A stretch of 64,000 nt of DNA from the NCBI RefSeq assembly GCF_032362555.1, contig NC_083506.1, forward strand, positions 6,061,501 through 6,125,500. Reading direction: 5' to 3'. Positions 44,718 through 58,200 of this stretch are shown one piece after another. Each line of letters starts with the position of its first letter. Position 1 is the first letter of the stretch. Source of the DNA: Amyelois transitella. Lineage: Eukaryota; Arthropoda; Insecta; Lepidoptera; Pyralidae. The notes under the pieces are model-generated. The model searched no databases. It saw nothing but the letters and a program-made list of their open reading frames with translations, and was not told the DNA's origin. A program made the position numbers and the translations under genes.

Positions 44718-46879
44718 TTGCAACATAAATATAAACTACAAGTCCAGAGAAATTCGTTCATGCCGCGTCGCCGCTAACCTCCAGCGATTAGGGTGGACAT
44801 GGAATGACAAATGATGGCGATTTGTTTTGTGGCCATAAATAGCTGTTCAAAACCGAGACTAATGCGTGGTAATGATATCGCAGGTTATTGCTCGTAGAAA
44901 ACTAAGAAAGTAGTATTTTAGTACATATTATTATAAACACAACGTATAAATAGCAGGTTCCCGGCAATATAGAATAGGACCACCCTATTCCTACTTCCCT
45001 ACTAATTTTATATATACAAAATGTCTATCTATAGATCTGTTCCACTTTCACGCCTTAACCACTGAATTTTGATACAATGTGATACAGATATAAGGGTTGA
45101 CTCTGAGGAAGAACATAGGAGAGTAACATACCTTCCATTGCGAAAAAACACAACACGCGGACGAAGTCGCGATCAAAAGTTTCTTATAAGGGAATGGCTG
45201 TTATAATAAACTTGGGATTATTTTTATTTATTTAAACTTCATTGTACAAAATACAAATGTATAGCACAATTGGCGGACTTTGTAGGCAATGGGCTAGCCA
45301 TCAGTTACTCTCAGTTCCTCAAATCTCGATTACATCTGATTCCAGCATTATGTAGCCATACTGGTTATTATGAGTAACATGCCTCTAAATGTATTTGTTT
45401 AGAATTCCCTATGAAAAGTATCTTCTTTTATTTAATTTAAAATATACAAAGTTAGGTATGTACAAGCTTTTCGCTAAATAATAACAGTAACTGCATTTCT
45501 CTTGGCGGTATTATTTGCAATTATTGATTGCTGCTGTAAAGTACTGTTTTGCCAATAGCAAGGTTTCTATAAAATTATTGCCTGTGGCCGACTTCGTTGT
45601 CGGACCCTTCAAGTTTTCTATTGTAATCATTTAGATCACAGTTGTTAAACTTAGAAGCTGGTAACTACACCTACATTGCCTCTACTTGTTTTCCCCGGTA
45701 AAAATTTTTAACTATCCATATAATTTATTTTTCACATTTGCTTTAAATTTTCCATGCAAATTGTAAAAATCTTAAGTATAGAATAGATTCTTCTCTTTTA
45801 TATAAATATAGTTTCTCAAAAGCGCGCCTAAATATGTACCTACATGAACTACCCCACATAAAACAGGGAGCGGACTATTCTAACGAAAGGCGTTGATCAC
45901 AAAAATATTAAAGATCAAGGCGACCAGATGTTATCAACTGAACAAACTCTCGTTTGTCCTTTTAAACAATAAAATGCATTGGCAATTTAAGTAAAGCCGT
46001 TTAAATATTTTGATAGTTTCATGCTCTAAACTTAAACCTAACCTATCTAAATATCAATTTTATCCTTTACGGCGTAATTGAGATTGATAGCATGACTAAG
46101 ATTCAGAGGCAAGTTAATTATAAAATGCAAAAAAAAAAGTTAATTGAAACCGTTTATAAAATCGGATCATAAATAAAATCTCATTTTATATAATTGATAT
46201 TATGTGTTGTTACAAGTATCAGACCTTATGAGAGACAGAATTTTGGTACAAAGAATTTCAACGCGTCGTGTACAGACTGGTAATCAAATTTTTAGAAAAG
46301 TTTTTTTTTTATTCTGTGGTATATTCGATGAATGTGGACAGTATATATTCTGTGGAAATTTACAGTAAAAATTAATGGTTTTGATGATGGTTAGATTTAT
46401 AAATCTGAAATGATTTTTTTATTATACACAGCCGGAACAACATGCAATTAAAGTTCCGATCATCTTTGGATATTTTCCGAAACAAATACAAATAGTTTTA
46501 AAGTATATCGCACATAATTATCTGTGTGCAGTTTATGTGATAGTACTTAAAAATCGTACTAAGTACTTGTCGCTTTAAAAAAAGTGGTTCGTTATTTTTA
46601 ATAAGGACATTCACTGCATTTGGTAATCAATTTACGAGTAATCACACCATCCAGCGCCGTTTGATTGCGTGTGATCATGCGTGATTCCTATCTATGTAAC
46701 ACGATAGATATCTTATCGTATGAACCTTTCTTTTTTGATCCGAAATCTCATAAAGTTTCGCAACTAAGTCACGCACTCTATTGCGTGTTGAAACTCAAAA
46801 TAGAATTTGAGATTGAAAAGTGAGCATCGTTTTTCCCACGTGTACGCGTTTACTATGTTGTTACTATCAAGTTTATCCG

Positions 46880-47174
46880 TAAATAAACAAGTGCGATAGT
46901 GTTATCTCTCCGGTATCTGACGCAGCAGTTCCGTGGGTGGGGGCATGTCCCGTTGCGGCCGCGGGCGGCGTCCACACAGCTGATTTCACATGTGCCTTAG
47001 CGTCGAACCGCGCGCTCGTTTCGCGCTCCAACCTTGTAAAAATGCCGGCAAAATAAACTAGCAATATTAACTGGACGTTTCGAAGGTGCGCGTGTGATTT
47101 TTCCAACTGAAATATCGAAACTGACTTGTAGACGAGACTTTGGATACTACTTCACCCGACATCCTTTTTTAGCG
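46880..47174 (+). promoter_or_regulatory. GC-rich block: likely promoter and untranslated first exon
   Basis: This block has much higher GC and CpG content than its surroundings (for example GTTGCGGCCGCGGGCGGCG) and ends in a strong donor, AGCGG|GTAAGT at 47175. No long plus-strand frame is present (a 3-codon upstream ORF begins at the ATG near 47042). The next plus-strand coding exon with an acceptor is at 62719, so this could be the untranslated first exon of that kinase gene. The link is inference. Confidence 0.4.
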
Positions 47175-48012
47175 GGTAAGTTTTTAGCTGGTATTGTCTT
47201 ACGCGATGATAATGTATTTTGGCTAAAACTTACCTATTTGTGCTAAAGGTAAGTAGTTAAGATTGAATTTAATTTAAACCAAACTATTACTTTAATTTGC
47301 TTGTAACTTATTTATTTATCACAATTTGTATAGTTATTTTAAATAGTTGAAAAATAAATAATGTGACTACTGTAACTACTGGGGTTTGAGTACAACTAGT
47401 CGTTAAATTATTTTCAAGATGTTGCTTTATTATTTACGTGATATTTTAGAAAATATTATTCATGAATTTCCAATTATTGATAATTTTGGCATATATTATA
47501 CTTAAGCACTTATACCGATAACATATCGCGATAATATCGCATAATATTTCCACATATATGGTTGCATTCTACAATGATCTAATTCTTGACCTTGACTTGA
47601 GCAATGATTACAAAAGCACTGCACCGTCTGCAGATTGCAATGCACGTACATTTCGTATAAAAAGGTGATTGCCGTTAGATGCTGCATCCAAGTGCATCCA
47701 CCGAGGCAAAACGGTTCATTTCAAACACTACTTTAAGGCCGAATATTGTATACAATTAACTGATCAACACAATGTGTTAAATTTGTAGGTATATAATGAC
47801 AAAGAATGTAGATCACTGCAACCATTTTTCTGAGGAAATTTATGTATATGCGCAATTTGTGTTTCAAAGAGTAAGATGGTTATTTTCACAGTTCACGTGT
47901 ATGTATGGGGAGAACTTATTAGGTACATAGTGTTATAATTGTTTTGAAGATTGTACATATATATTATCTTAGCAAAAAACCATTATCAAACTGCTTTTTT
48001 CTATAAATTAAC

Positions 48013-48079
48013 ATAAATATAGTCACGTCTTTATCCCTCGCGGGGTAGACAGCGACAACAATCTTGAAAATACTGCTAG
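48013..48079 (-). repeat. SINE tail fragment
   Basis: ATAGTCACGTCTTTATCCC, CGCGGGGTAGACAGCGAC and AATCTTGAAAATACTG match the 3' end of the SINE family in inverse orientation. Confidence 0.6.
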
Positions 48080-48670
48080 CGGCTAAGGTTACGTGCTACG
48101 TGCAAAAAAAAGGCTAAAGGCTAAGTTTTTAAGGTAAGGGAAAGCATAGTGAGGAGAATAGGAAACTTGTATCCATGATACAATGTGGCCAAGGTTCCCC
48201 TACAAGACTGTCTTGTCCTTAGCAACAAGCGGAATATATATCTAAAGTGAGGCCGCGAGCGGGACTAGCACGGGGAATAATGTTTGTACATATGTACATA
48301 TATTAAATATATGTCTATAATGAAAAACAAAATAAGTTTTCATTTTCAAACTATAAAAAATTAAATAATTTGGTCAAACATGTAAAGCTACTAATCGTGT
48401 AGACTACTCATTACTGCAGAGGTTACCTACCAGTCATTAAGTGTTCCATGAAATACCTAAATATAAAAATGAAACTATGTAACCTTGAATTCATGAATAC
48501 AATGGCGTTTTCATAAACAACGAACACTGATAAGCATCAGTTACATTACGGCACAATAATAACATTCCTCTTGTAAACATAAAAAGTAATAATCCTTAAG
48601 TTCTTATCACCTCTAATAAGGTTTCACTCTCGTTTCACTAATCCTATGTTAACATGACACAGAGCAAACA

Positions 48671-49025
48671 GTCGTTACCATGGATTAATTCAAAGATTTT
48701 TTTCTTTAACAAATTTTAGTGTTATTTGGGTAATATGACCGTGTTTCTCTTTGCTGTTTTACATTTCTGGTGAAATTTTGTTAAAAAACCAAGGGACCGC
48801 CGTTGTTTTCTTTCTTTTTTCTTTCTTCTATAAAGAGTTGCTTTTAAGGCTTGTAGTGATGAAGTAGGTAGGCCCAGTATGTTACGATGCTCCAAGAATA
48901 CTGTATACTAAGATCGATAAATTTAACCAGAAATGTTAAACAGCAAAGAGAAACACATTCAGTTTACCTAATTAACACTCAAATATGCTAACGAAATAAT
49001 CTTTGAATTAATCCATGGTAATGAC
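48671..49025. mobile_element. Foldback / MITE with about 95-bp terminal inverted repeats
   Basis: The left arm (about 48671-48771) and right arm (about 48929-49025) are reverse complements at roughly 80-85 percent by eye. Shared blocks include ACCATGGATTAATTCAAAGAT and GTGTTTCTCTTTGCTGTTT with TTACATTTCTGG. The outer ends are GTCGTTACC and GGTAATGAC. The loop of about 157 bp has no coding capacity. Superfamily and target duplication were not determined. Confidence 0.8.
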
Positions 49026-52000
49026 AATGCCTCAAATAGATACAAAGATGATAATCATAACAAAGTCAAACTCCAATCACTTTATTCCTGTGTCAAGCAA
49101 AATTTAAATTAGGTACTATGAAATAAGTATTTACGAAATTGTTTAAATTAAATTTAGTTTAAACACATTCGATATTAAGACACTAAATGCTAGGTGTAGT
49201 AAATCATTATGAGGGTTCACAATTATATTTTGGCTCAAAATTGTAAAATTAAAATCTATAGCAAGAGTAAATACTTTTGCATGTGAGGCTTGGATCACTA
49301 AACTCGCACGTTCCGATCCACCGCTCATCTTGTTTTTGCAACACGCCACCTCCATACGTGGGAGTCGGTGCATTTTGCACGATTGTGAGGCGGTTTTCAC
49401 ATGATTTCCTATAGAACACCCACGGTTTTGCATCGCTTACTGTCTTAGCTGACCCGGATATTGAACGGTGTGATTTGCAACACTTACCATATAATTTACT
49501 TATATGTCTTATGCCTTTTTATTCTGGAACATTGTGAAATAAACAGCGCAGTGACATTGATCACAGCACTTTTTATCCTGAGGTTTTTATGCAAGAATGT
49601 CGGTGCAATATGCTTAGCAACGTTGTAAACTGAAGGTGGTTACTGTACAATATAAAGACGATTATTGCCATTGAATTTATCATCCAGACATAAATCATTA
49701 AAGATCATAAGATAGGTAAGTTTCATTCTGCCTATTATTATATTATACATTCATGCTTTTATAGAGAAAATATCGTGTTCATAGCAAAACTTTCTTCTAA
49801 ACGTTCTTTCGTGAGCACTTTTTTTGGTGAAAACTGTCTCGCGACGTCATGAAATTACACCGTGCAATCCAAATACACAACACACTTTCCTACATTTATT
49901 TACCCAAAAATGACAATTTGTTCAAGTGAACAATGCATTAGGGACGCTCCGTAGCGACTCTTCCGCATCTAATTGTCTAATGGCGACACTGCTCAGCCAC
50001 AAAATAAAGTAAATATAGAATATTACAATTGTGACAAGATGCATAAGGGCAATAATAGTAGGTGATAAATTATTTAGATTTTTGTAAACTGAGTCTTTAT
50101 TTGTTTAAAATGCATTTGTTTATGGGGGTAAGATCTTAAGCGACCACATATAAATATAAATGAGTTATAAATATCTACGGTAATTTCTACTTACATTTAT
50201 ACGAGTACCAACCGGAAAAAAATTGTAACAATATGTATCTCAATGACATTTAAGTAGCATCGATCAACATTCCTTGAAGCATTATTTTCTACACTCTCTC
50301 ATCATTCTATAACGCCGCTGTACAGCAGTGCCAACGGAAAACGATTCAATTTGTTTCATACCTCTCTGTTATTAATTCGAACATTGGTCTCGGTCGGAAA
50401 GTGTTCCGCCATCGATACTTCACGGCAGTTGTCAATCAGAGCGGATGGCCGATGCGCCTGTATTGCATGATATCGACCCCGTTATTGCAGTTTCACTATA
50501 GATAAAACGGGCCGTTCAAATCTTTGTCAAGATTGGGACAAAAACCGCCTTTGTCTACGGTCCACCACCACGGTCTACTTGAAACTCAACGATGTGACTG
50601 CAATTAAGAGATGAGTTTTCTATTTACAGTGAGCTTTCGTGTCATGGGTATAATACATATATTTGGATTAATCTCACTACAATCTACTTATACTAAGGCG
50701 CATACCTAAGCATTTGTTAATTCACGCAAAAACTATTGAACAGATTTGAATCAATGTTTACAGTAATGCAGCTTATATCAGCGTAACATAAGTAAGGTAC
50801 TATATGTATTTTCATTTATCGCTTCAGTTAGGAGTTGCATAAAAATATTGAAAAAAATAACATATTTTTGTGCTTTATTGTTTTGTCTTGTGTACAATAA
50901 TGGTTGTTACCATTGTAAGGGCTGGTCATTTTATCAATAGATGATTCTTTTAATGAAATCGATTTCTCTAATATACAATAACAAGGTTATGAAAACGTAG
51001 GCTGAACTTCTCGCGGGAGCTATGTTCCGGTCAAAAGTTAAATAATTTCTACCTCAAATCCATACATCCATATATATATGTACATATGTATACCCATAGT
51101 ATGTAGCAAAACTTATTGTAAGTGCACATTATTACACCTAGATTCATTTAATTTTTAATATTTAAATGGACAGAAATCTGAATTACTTATTATTCTGATT
51201 TCTATATTCAAACCACAATTACTTTAGCATCAAGCAAATATTATAAACACGAATCATGATTTCAATTTAATGTGGAAATTTCTTTTAAAATAGGAGGTAC
51301 TTAACTATAAGCCGGTGAGTCTACGATGAGACTTAAGCGTGCGACTTTTTCCCCGAATTAAGGGTAATGTCGGTTCCCACGTGACTGTTACACATGCGTA
51401 ATGATCTGCTTTCATTTCGGCGTTCTCATTGGAGCACGTCAATCAAGCCATTACCTTGTCCAAACAAAATATTCGTATTGTAATGTGTGTGTGTGTGTGT
51501 AACAAGCAAAACAGGCTTTAATAGAAAAGGAAAAAAAAAACATTGTTTTTGTTTTTATATTGTATCACTGAAAAAAGTAGAAAAGTAAAAAACTTCCTTT
51601 AGTAAACCAAGTAGTGCCACGATACCAGATACCTTCAATTTTGGATAATTGACAAGCCTTCCATTAAATATACTTTAAACTTTTTGCAAAAGTTATCCAT
51701 AAATTCAATTAGGGGCCGTCATAATGATAGACATTCTGTATAATAATACTAACTTCTTATTTCTATCATTAGAGTTGAAAATATGAAACGTAGCCGTTAC
51801 TCAAAGTTTGTAAGGACTATTTAAATCTTAGTTAGGAAAGTATACAATTCTATAAACGATAAAAGCTCTTGACAATTCTATTCATGAGAACGTATTAAAA
51901 GATCAATTTGGAAGCTGTTTGCACAAAGCATCAACGGAATTGTCTGAGTAATTAACGGGGATATTGATCAGCAGAGCAAGGTTACATACGTCATTATATT

Positions 52001-53890
52001 CGTCCTCAGTCACGAAAACCTCATCGTATTTGTAAAGTAGGTATTACTCTTTTTTTCGACTTTCGCTTCCCAGAAACTTTACCCAAATAAAGTATATAGG
52101 TACTTATTTGCCTATTTATAGGCCTATTTTGCTCTTGAACGTCTAAATGTCTTATCTATCCGATGGTAAAATGTCTTGGTCCTTTTTTTTTCTTTTGCAT
52201 GTTGCACTGTTTGCACCAGAAATACAATTAGAGAAATACAAAAGAATTATAATTCTTACTCTGTCTACCTACCTACCTACTCTACCCTGTAAGAGTGAAA
52301 GACGCGATATTTGTATGTAGGTCATTTTGATACAACCAAAAAAACAAATATCATTGGTTACAAGTTAACCAATAGTAACCATACAACATATACGTTATCT
52401 CAGGAGATAAACCTAACAAACACATATTTATGAGTTCCCACACAAATATAAAAGATAGTTAATGTTATTGTCCTATTGTATTATATCATCATGACAATTA
52501 TGCAATTCACCATGTTATTTAATATGTCTATAAGCGATTGTTAGCTGACATTCTGTACTATAATTAATGTAAGTGCAATGTGTAACATAAATACTTTTCT
52601 AATCTCAACAATACCTTTGACAAAGTAACATCCATCTCAACTTCTGAAATGAGTTTGACAGTTCATTACACAAGTAAATCGTAGGTAATTTTTAATTTTC
52701 AATCAAAAATAGATCAGGTGTGTACACTATGGCTATTCTTTTTTTGGCGATGGGCTAGCACCTTTTGCAATTAGAATCTCAAAGCCTCTTCATTATTTAG
52801 TTTCATTTACGTGGCCTTCAAGTGTTTTTCATACTTTTTGCCTTGTCTATCCCGTAAGACACAAAGACATGATCATGTATGTGTTGGTTGCGTAGGAACG
52901 ACGGGAGTCGCTTCGTGTAAGGCGCCTTTTATACCAAAGCGAAATAAGAAAAGACGATCTGACGACGGCAAGATATATAAGATGATGTGTTTTAAATAAC
53001 TATTCAGGTTTTGTTCTTTCCCCAACTCTCCGCTTCGCTTCGGTGAAAATTGATCTGAGGTGAGGACGCAAGCGGGACGAACTCATTTCTCACATCTCGA
53101 TCAACTCATCGCTCATGTTCAAAATATCTCTTTCGCAAAATGTCTCTGCCGCAAAATGTCGCGCTAAGGGACTTAAAATTACATTTGACATGATAATTGT
53201 GGTTATAACTACATGCTAGTACCTCGATGTAACACGAGAGATGCAAGTGATACCGACAACCAGAAGCAATCAACGCGGTTACGTTGACATACGAGGAAAT
53301 AGCAATAAATATTTTTATATTTACAAGTACTTATTCTTATTCTAGACGTAAGTTTCACTCCTAAATCTATTGGTTATTGTCACTGGTGGGGTGCCGTATG
53401 TATGTTTTAGAAATTACGTGTACAGTTTATATTATCTATTTCTTCTGTATTTTAATGTTTATTTAATTTTTTACCTTTTTCACGATAATCTTGACTTACT
53501 TTTCAATTCTATATCAATTATATTAATACAATTTGTTGGTTGAAAATTTTTCAGGTCCAAAAGTTTTTACGTAAATTTTTCGGTTTTGTGTTAAGTATAA
53601 CAAATCACTTAATTATTCAAAACCAATTTTAATCCTATCCTGCAATATTTCCTTCATCTGCATAATCATTATGATCATTAAGTTCTAATCAAAGTCTATC
53701 CATACATTCTCCATGAGTTAATTAGAATGTAGGTTTATGTGGGCATTCATTTTTTGCCAATATTTTAATGTGTATTTAGCTGATAATGATGATGATAAAA
53801 TTTTTTCATTCTTTTTCATACTTATGACAGGGTTTTTTATCATACTTTAATTGATACCCTCGAAGTTTGATCGTTGTATGTAAAAACTGA
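49026..53890. other. Probable intron DNA, no gene seen
   Basis: AT-rich DNA with a (GT)n run at about 51483-51501, GC-richer unique-looking patches at about 49270-49480, 50320-50600 and 51310-51470 (the last with an E-box CACGTG), and a decayed forward SINE at about 52740-52882. No exon with convincing splice sites was found. Confidence 0.45.
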
Positions 53891-53956
53891 ATAATCTCGT
53901 GTTTTGGTACACTCAATAATTTTTCTTTTATTAAGTGTACAGAAACACGAGATTAT
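53891..53956. repeat. Inverted repeat, 29-bp arms
   Basis: Arms 53891-53919 and 53928-53956 are complementary at 26 of 29 positions (core ATAATCTCGTGTTT and AAACACGAGATTAT) with an 8-nt T-rich loop. Confidence 0.8.
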
Positions 53957-55202
53957 GTTATGACTCAACGTATTACGTATGCTGAGAACTCAAAATAGGT
54001 AACGTAAAATATTGCTTAGCTAAAATCTTGATCCTAACAGATTTGCCTGAATGAAATTCAAACGAAGGTAAGAGCCACACAAGGTTTTTGATTATAAAAA
54101 TAACACTACAATAACACAAGGCTTCAGATTATAAACAATATGCTCATTTGTCTAAGACGTCTAACTGCAGACAAACAAACATAATGGCAAGGGAACTCAT
54201 AAAAATTGTTTATTTTTTTGGAGTTTATAATGTAGGTAATCAGTTAGAAAACGTTCTGATTCCCTAAAATGGCACCTATAACAATTACAAGTACTCACCA
54301 CGGTTTTGCAACTTTGAACGGATGAGTGGTATACATGCACTGAATACATCGGATGCAGAACAATAACTATACAACAATCGGACTATTTGGAATGTCACTG
54401 ACGTGGTTCAGTTCTCTTCGATCTCATTACGTCTCTTTTCAGAATTTCGTTTGATTTTTTTTTTGTGAAGATAAACATTTTCAAGAAACCTACACTACAC
54501 AGTTAGTATATCAATTAAATCTTCATCGCACCTGGATCATAAGAATAAACCGAGGCTTAAGTGGACACAATAGGGACAAAACAAATGCCAAATCCAAGAC
54601 AATAAGTAGGTTATATTATGACCACGCGTAAAATATTACAAAGTAGGTACAGAGGCATTATTTTCACACGGTAGGAACTAAACTTTATTTCTTAGAATTT
54701 AAGCCTAATCCTTAGTGTTTCCTTGCAAAACTTAATTAGTTTTTAAATACTCCACAATAATAATTAAGATACACGAACAACCCGTTTCCTCATCTCTATT
54801 TATATTAATATTCATAGAAAGTATAAACATATTATGATTAACATAAAGACACCTATTTACCGCTAGCCAAGCAAACAATTTCTTTTTCTTCAGTTTTTTT
54901 TATACGTGGCTAGTAAAGTTGTGTTTAAAGCAGTGAATTTTATATTATATCGTGAACTAGAACTTTGTCTTGAATAGCATCTACCAACCTACCAACCACA
55001 AAAAAGACTAAGAATTAATTTTCAATAAATAATAGGTAGATTCTAGGGCAGCAATGAAGAATAAAGATATCGATATTTTCCTCAATCTGTATTTAATTTC
55101 ATTTAGTAATTATGAAATGTTATCTATAAATTCGGGATATAAGACCACAGTGGCGACGAACACCGCTCATTACAGCTTACGTTTCGGATACATTTATTTA
55201 AC

Positions 55203-55271
55203 TCACGCCTCTTTCCCGGAGGGGCCGGCAGAGTCTACATCATGCCACTCGCCACGATTCCTGCATACTTG
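55203..55271 (-). repeat. RTE-like LINE 3' end fragment
   Basis: TCACGCCTCTTTCCCGGAGG, GGCAGAGTCTACATC and CGCCACGATTCCTGCATAC match the inverse 3' end of the LINE at 9337-10259, indicating a third, very short insertion. Confidence 0.7.
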
Positions 55272-58200
55272 GGTTACTGTATTAATTTCTTAAGCTGTAT
55301 GGTTTCCACGTGCTAAGTTTAGTATAAGATCACACGTGCCCAAAGGTGATGGCCAGGGATTAGCCTTGCTCGTGACATTGGCTTTGCAATGTCGCTCGGC
55401 CAGTAATTAAGAAACCTTTCAAGCGTACAATAAGGTCGTTCGTATTCTTTCGAGGCTCATGAAATTCAATACGAATTGTCTAAGCACCTTGACTTGATCA
55501 ATATTCGGTCTTATTCATAGATAAGTTGCGTCATTCGCCTTAATATTTTTTATTTTTCTATCTAGTGACGTCCATTGAAAAATGGCATATCTTTTTTTTT
55601 TTGTTATTTTAGAGTAACAACCAAACACTAGTAATAAGTGACCATGCGTTTACACACATTCTTTATTGTACGTAATAACATTGAACATAAATTGTACGAA
55701 TATTGTTCAATGCCGGACTTATTCCAGATTTCGGCCACTCAGCTTTTACAGCAAAGAACCTCTTCTTACATACCGTTTGAATTTTCAAAGCGACTGTTTT
55801 TTGATTACAGATTTTAACACAGTTACCTAAATACAAGGATTTACTTAACAATATTAAATTAAATATTAGATCTACAGAAGACATGATCAGATTCGGTATG
55901 CATAATGAAGTGGGTGCAATTTAGGAAGTGCGCTTCACTGGCGTGGCGTTGTTTGCTTAACACGAATGTAAAAGGCCAATCATTCGGTCGATTGGTACAG
56001 CACTCATTGGACGGACGTTCATTGTTATGTACTAATGCGACGTGATCTATTGCCATTCGTATCATATTTTGAACGAATACGTAAGCATTTAAATTGCCAT
56101 TTCTATGATATTTTAAAACAATTAATTCAATGCATTTTACAAGCTCTGTTTTTTTTTACCAATTACACCGGTAATCCTATCCGGTAATATACCGATATTA
56201 AGAAATTAAATTGAAATAACATTACAATTTAATATACAGGCGTGCCTTACCAGACAATGTTACGAGGTTATGGTACAACAAAAGAAATATTAGTTAAAAA
56301 TGTTTCTTTTATAATCTTCAGACGGTTTGTTACTAAGTAAGTACTTCGAACCACGTGTAGGTTTGAAGAAGCCAACTGAATGTAATTTCATATTATTCCG
56401 ATGTTTTCTGAAATCAATTTCAGTTACTGACTATGCCTCGTTAACTATCACTTTCATTGCACGAAATATTTTCTGTTTATTATCTTCACAATACAAGTAT
56501 ATTTTTCCGATATACAATTAGTAACGCTTTCAGTTCAATCACGAAATTCATTCATGATTGAATAGGAATAGGAAGCGCGAAATTCTCCGAAACTAAACTG
56601 TTGGCCTCGTTGAAGTGGTTGATATTGTTCCTTTTCCCATGAAGTTACTGTAACAGTGCAATTCAGTGGAAAATTCTACATTTTTCCCTACTTTTTAAAA
56701 TGTTAGTAAACTACTTCTACATGAAAAAGATATATGAACCGTGAATTACATGCTAAAGCATGTAATTCCTTCCTTTCTGGGTGTATCGATAAACAAATAA
56801 ATCAATTCACAAAAACAAATAATAAGCGGCTAAAAACTGTGTCACAAGAAATTTTGTCTTCGAGTAAACTGATCAGTGTGTGCCAAGTATACTAACCTAC
56901 ATATAGCCCACAGTTGTATGCGCTTACGCACGTACCTACTTATTGTTGAGTGAATCATGTGCAAATAGATCGAGCGAAATGCAAGGTGATATGTAGCGGG
57001 TGGAATGAAACTTTACACCCTTGCACTTGTGAAGCATCGTAATTATTTTGTAATGCTTAATAATTACATTACCTATTTACATCTCTTTTGAATAGAGGCG
57101 AGAATAGAGGAAGAGATGAATGAAGATGATGAATGAAACACTTAACTCCACTGACAAGAGTTAGCTCTTAAATTTAAGAAGCAGACCTATTTACATGTAA
57201 TTTATTTATTGATATCTTAATACGTTCATCTTGTCTTCACGCGTCATATTTAACTACGAAACCTGAATCTCATTATTGTTTACATTTTTATGATACTTAT
57301 CCATAAAATAGAATCTTTGTTACCGGCACAACAATCAAGCGTAACTAAATATATTAATTTTAACCGCACGCGCCTTCTATGCCCAAACTGGTTGATTAGG
57401 TAAATTTATTAATATTTAGCATATATAAAAAACCTACAATTAAAAATAACAGGAAAAGAATAATCAAGAAGTAATATAAAATAATAAGATGCTATAAAAT
57501 GAATTTTAATAATGGATTTAGTTTATTTCTGCGTTTTTATTTTATTCAGAGTACAAATTGTTAATTATCACGTTAATCTTGTGATAAAAGTTCACCAAAC
57601 AATAACTATTGTTTAATGATTGACCGTTGGAACAGTCGAATTCCTTTAGTACCGGAGTTGTCTTTAATTCCGATAGAAAGTGATTACTTTCTATAGCGGC
57701 GGTCACACCAACTTCACATTTACGTTATTTTGACGATTTCAATGTCTTTGAGTTACCTTAACTATCGTCGTCACGCCCCGTAAACAACTATTTTTGTCAA
57801 TTTCAAGGAGTTGCGGGAATAATTATAAACGCTTTTCAGAGCACAAACAATCGTAGAGTAATAATTTTATTTACTTAAAATTTGTCTTTTATGCAAGTGA
57901 AGATATATAATATAATCTGCATAGTAAACAGGTAATTTTAATTCCACGCAAAGCCCGACTGGTATGTTAAAGAATACAAAAGTGCGGTAACAAAATGTAC
58001 TGTGCAGTTATTGTGGTATGGTAATGAAGAATGTATAACTAGATAACTGGATTATTGTAATGCATGGGCACACAAGGTATTGTTATGTGCAAGTCTTCTT
58101 TCTTTGTATTGTCACCGAGCGAGTTTGCACTACCCAACAGTGCGCACTTAAAAGGCTTGAATTCCTGTGTGTGGGTGGTAGCGTGTATTTCCATAACATA

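Larger units (their letters stand above)
41618..46880. other. Gene-poor repeat-bearing region
   Basis: No coding exon supported over 5.2 kb. Contents recognised: a SINE 3' piece (41863-41971), a SINE-like copy (43851-44036), a stem ATCCCAGTAG...CTACTGGGAT with an adjacent AATTCCTTCTGAAGGAATT palindrome (about 43557-43630), a (CA)n run near 44142-44155, a Helitron-like end at 44717, and a dispersed repeat at about 45040-45190. Further unassigned repeats are probable. Confidence 0.5.

Noticed and set aside
46873-47106. Minus-strand 77-residue frame in the GC-rich block
   Set aside because: No splice context or recognisable motif; the region is better explained as promoter and untranslated exon on the plus strand.
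49143-49433. Minus-strand 96-residue frame (MQNRGCSIGNHVK...)
   Set aside because: Moderate GC but no domain, no paralogue and no convincing splice partners; possible conserved non-coding DNA.
51480-51501. (GT)n run as a possible regulatory Z-DNA element
   Set aside because: Only about ten units long; ordinary microsatellite with no associated feature.
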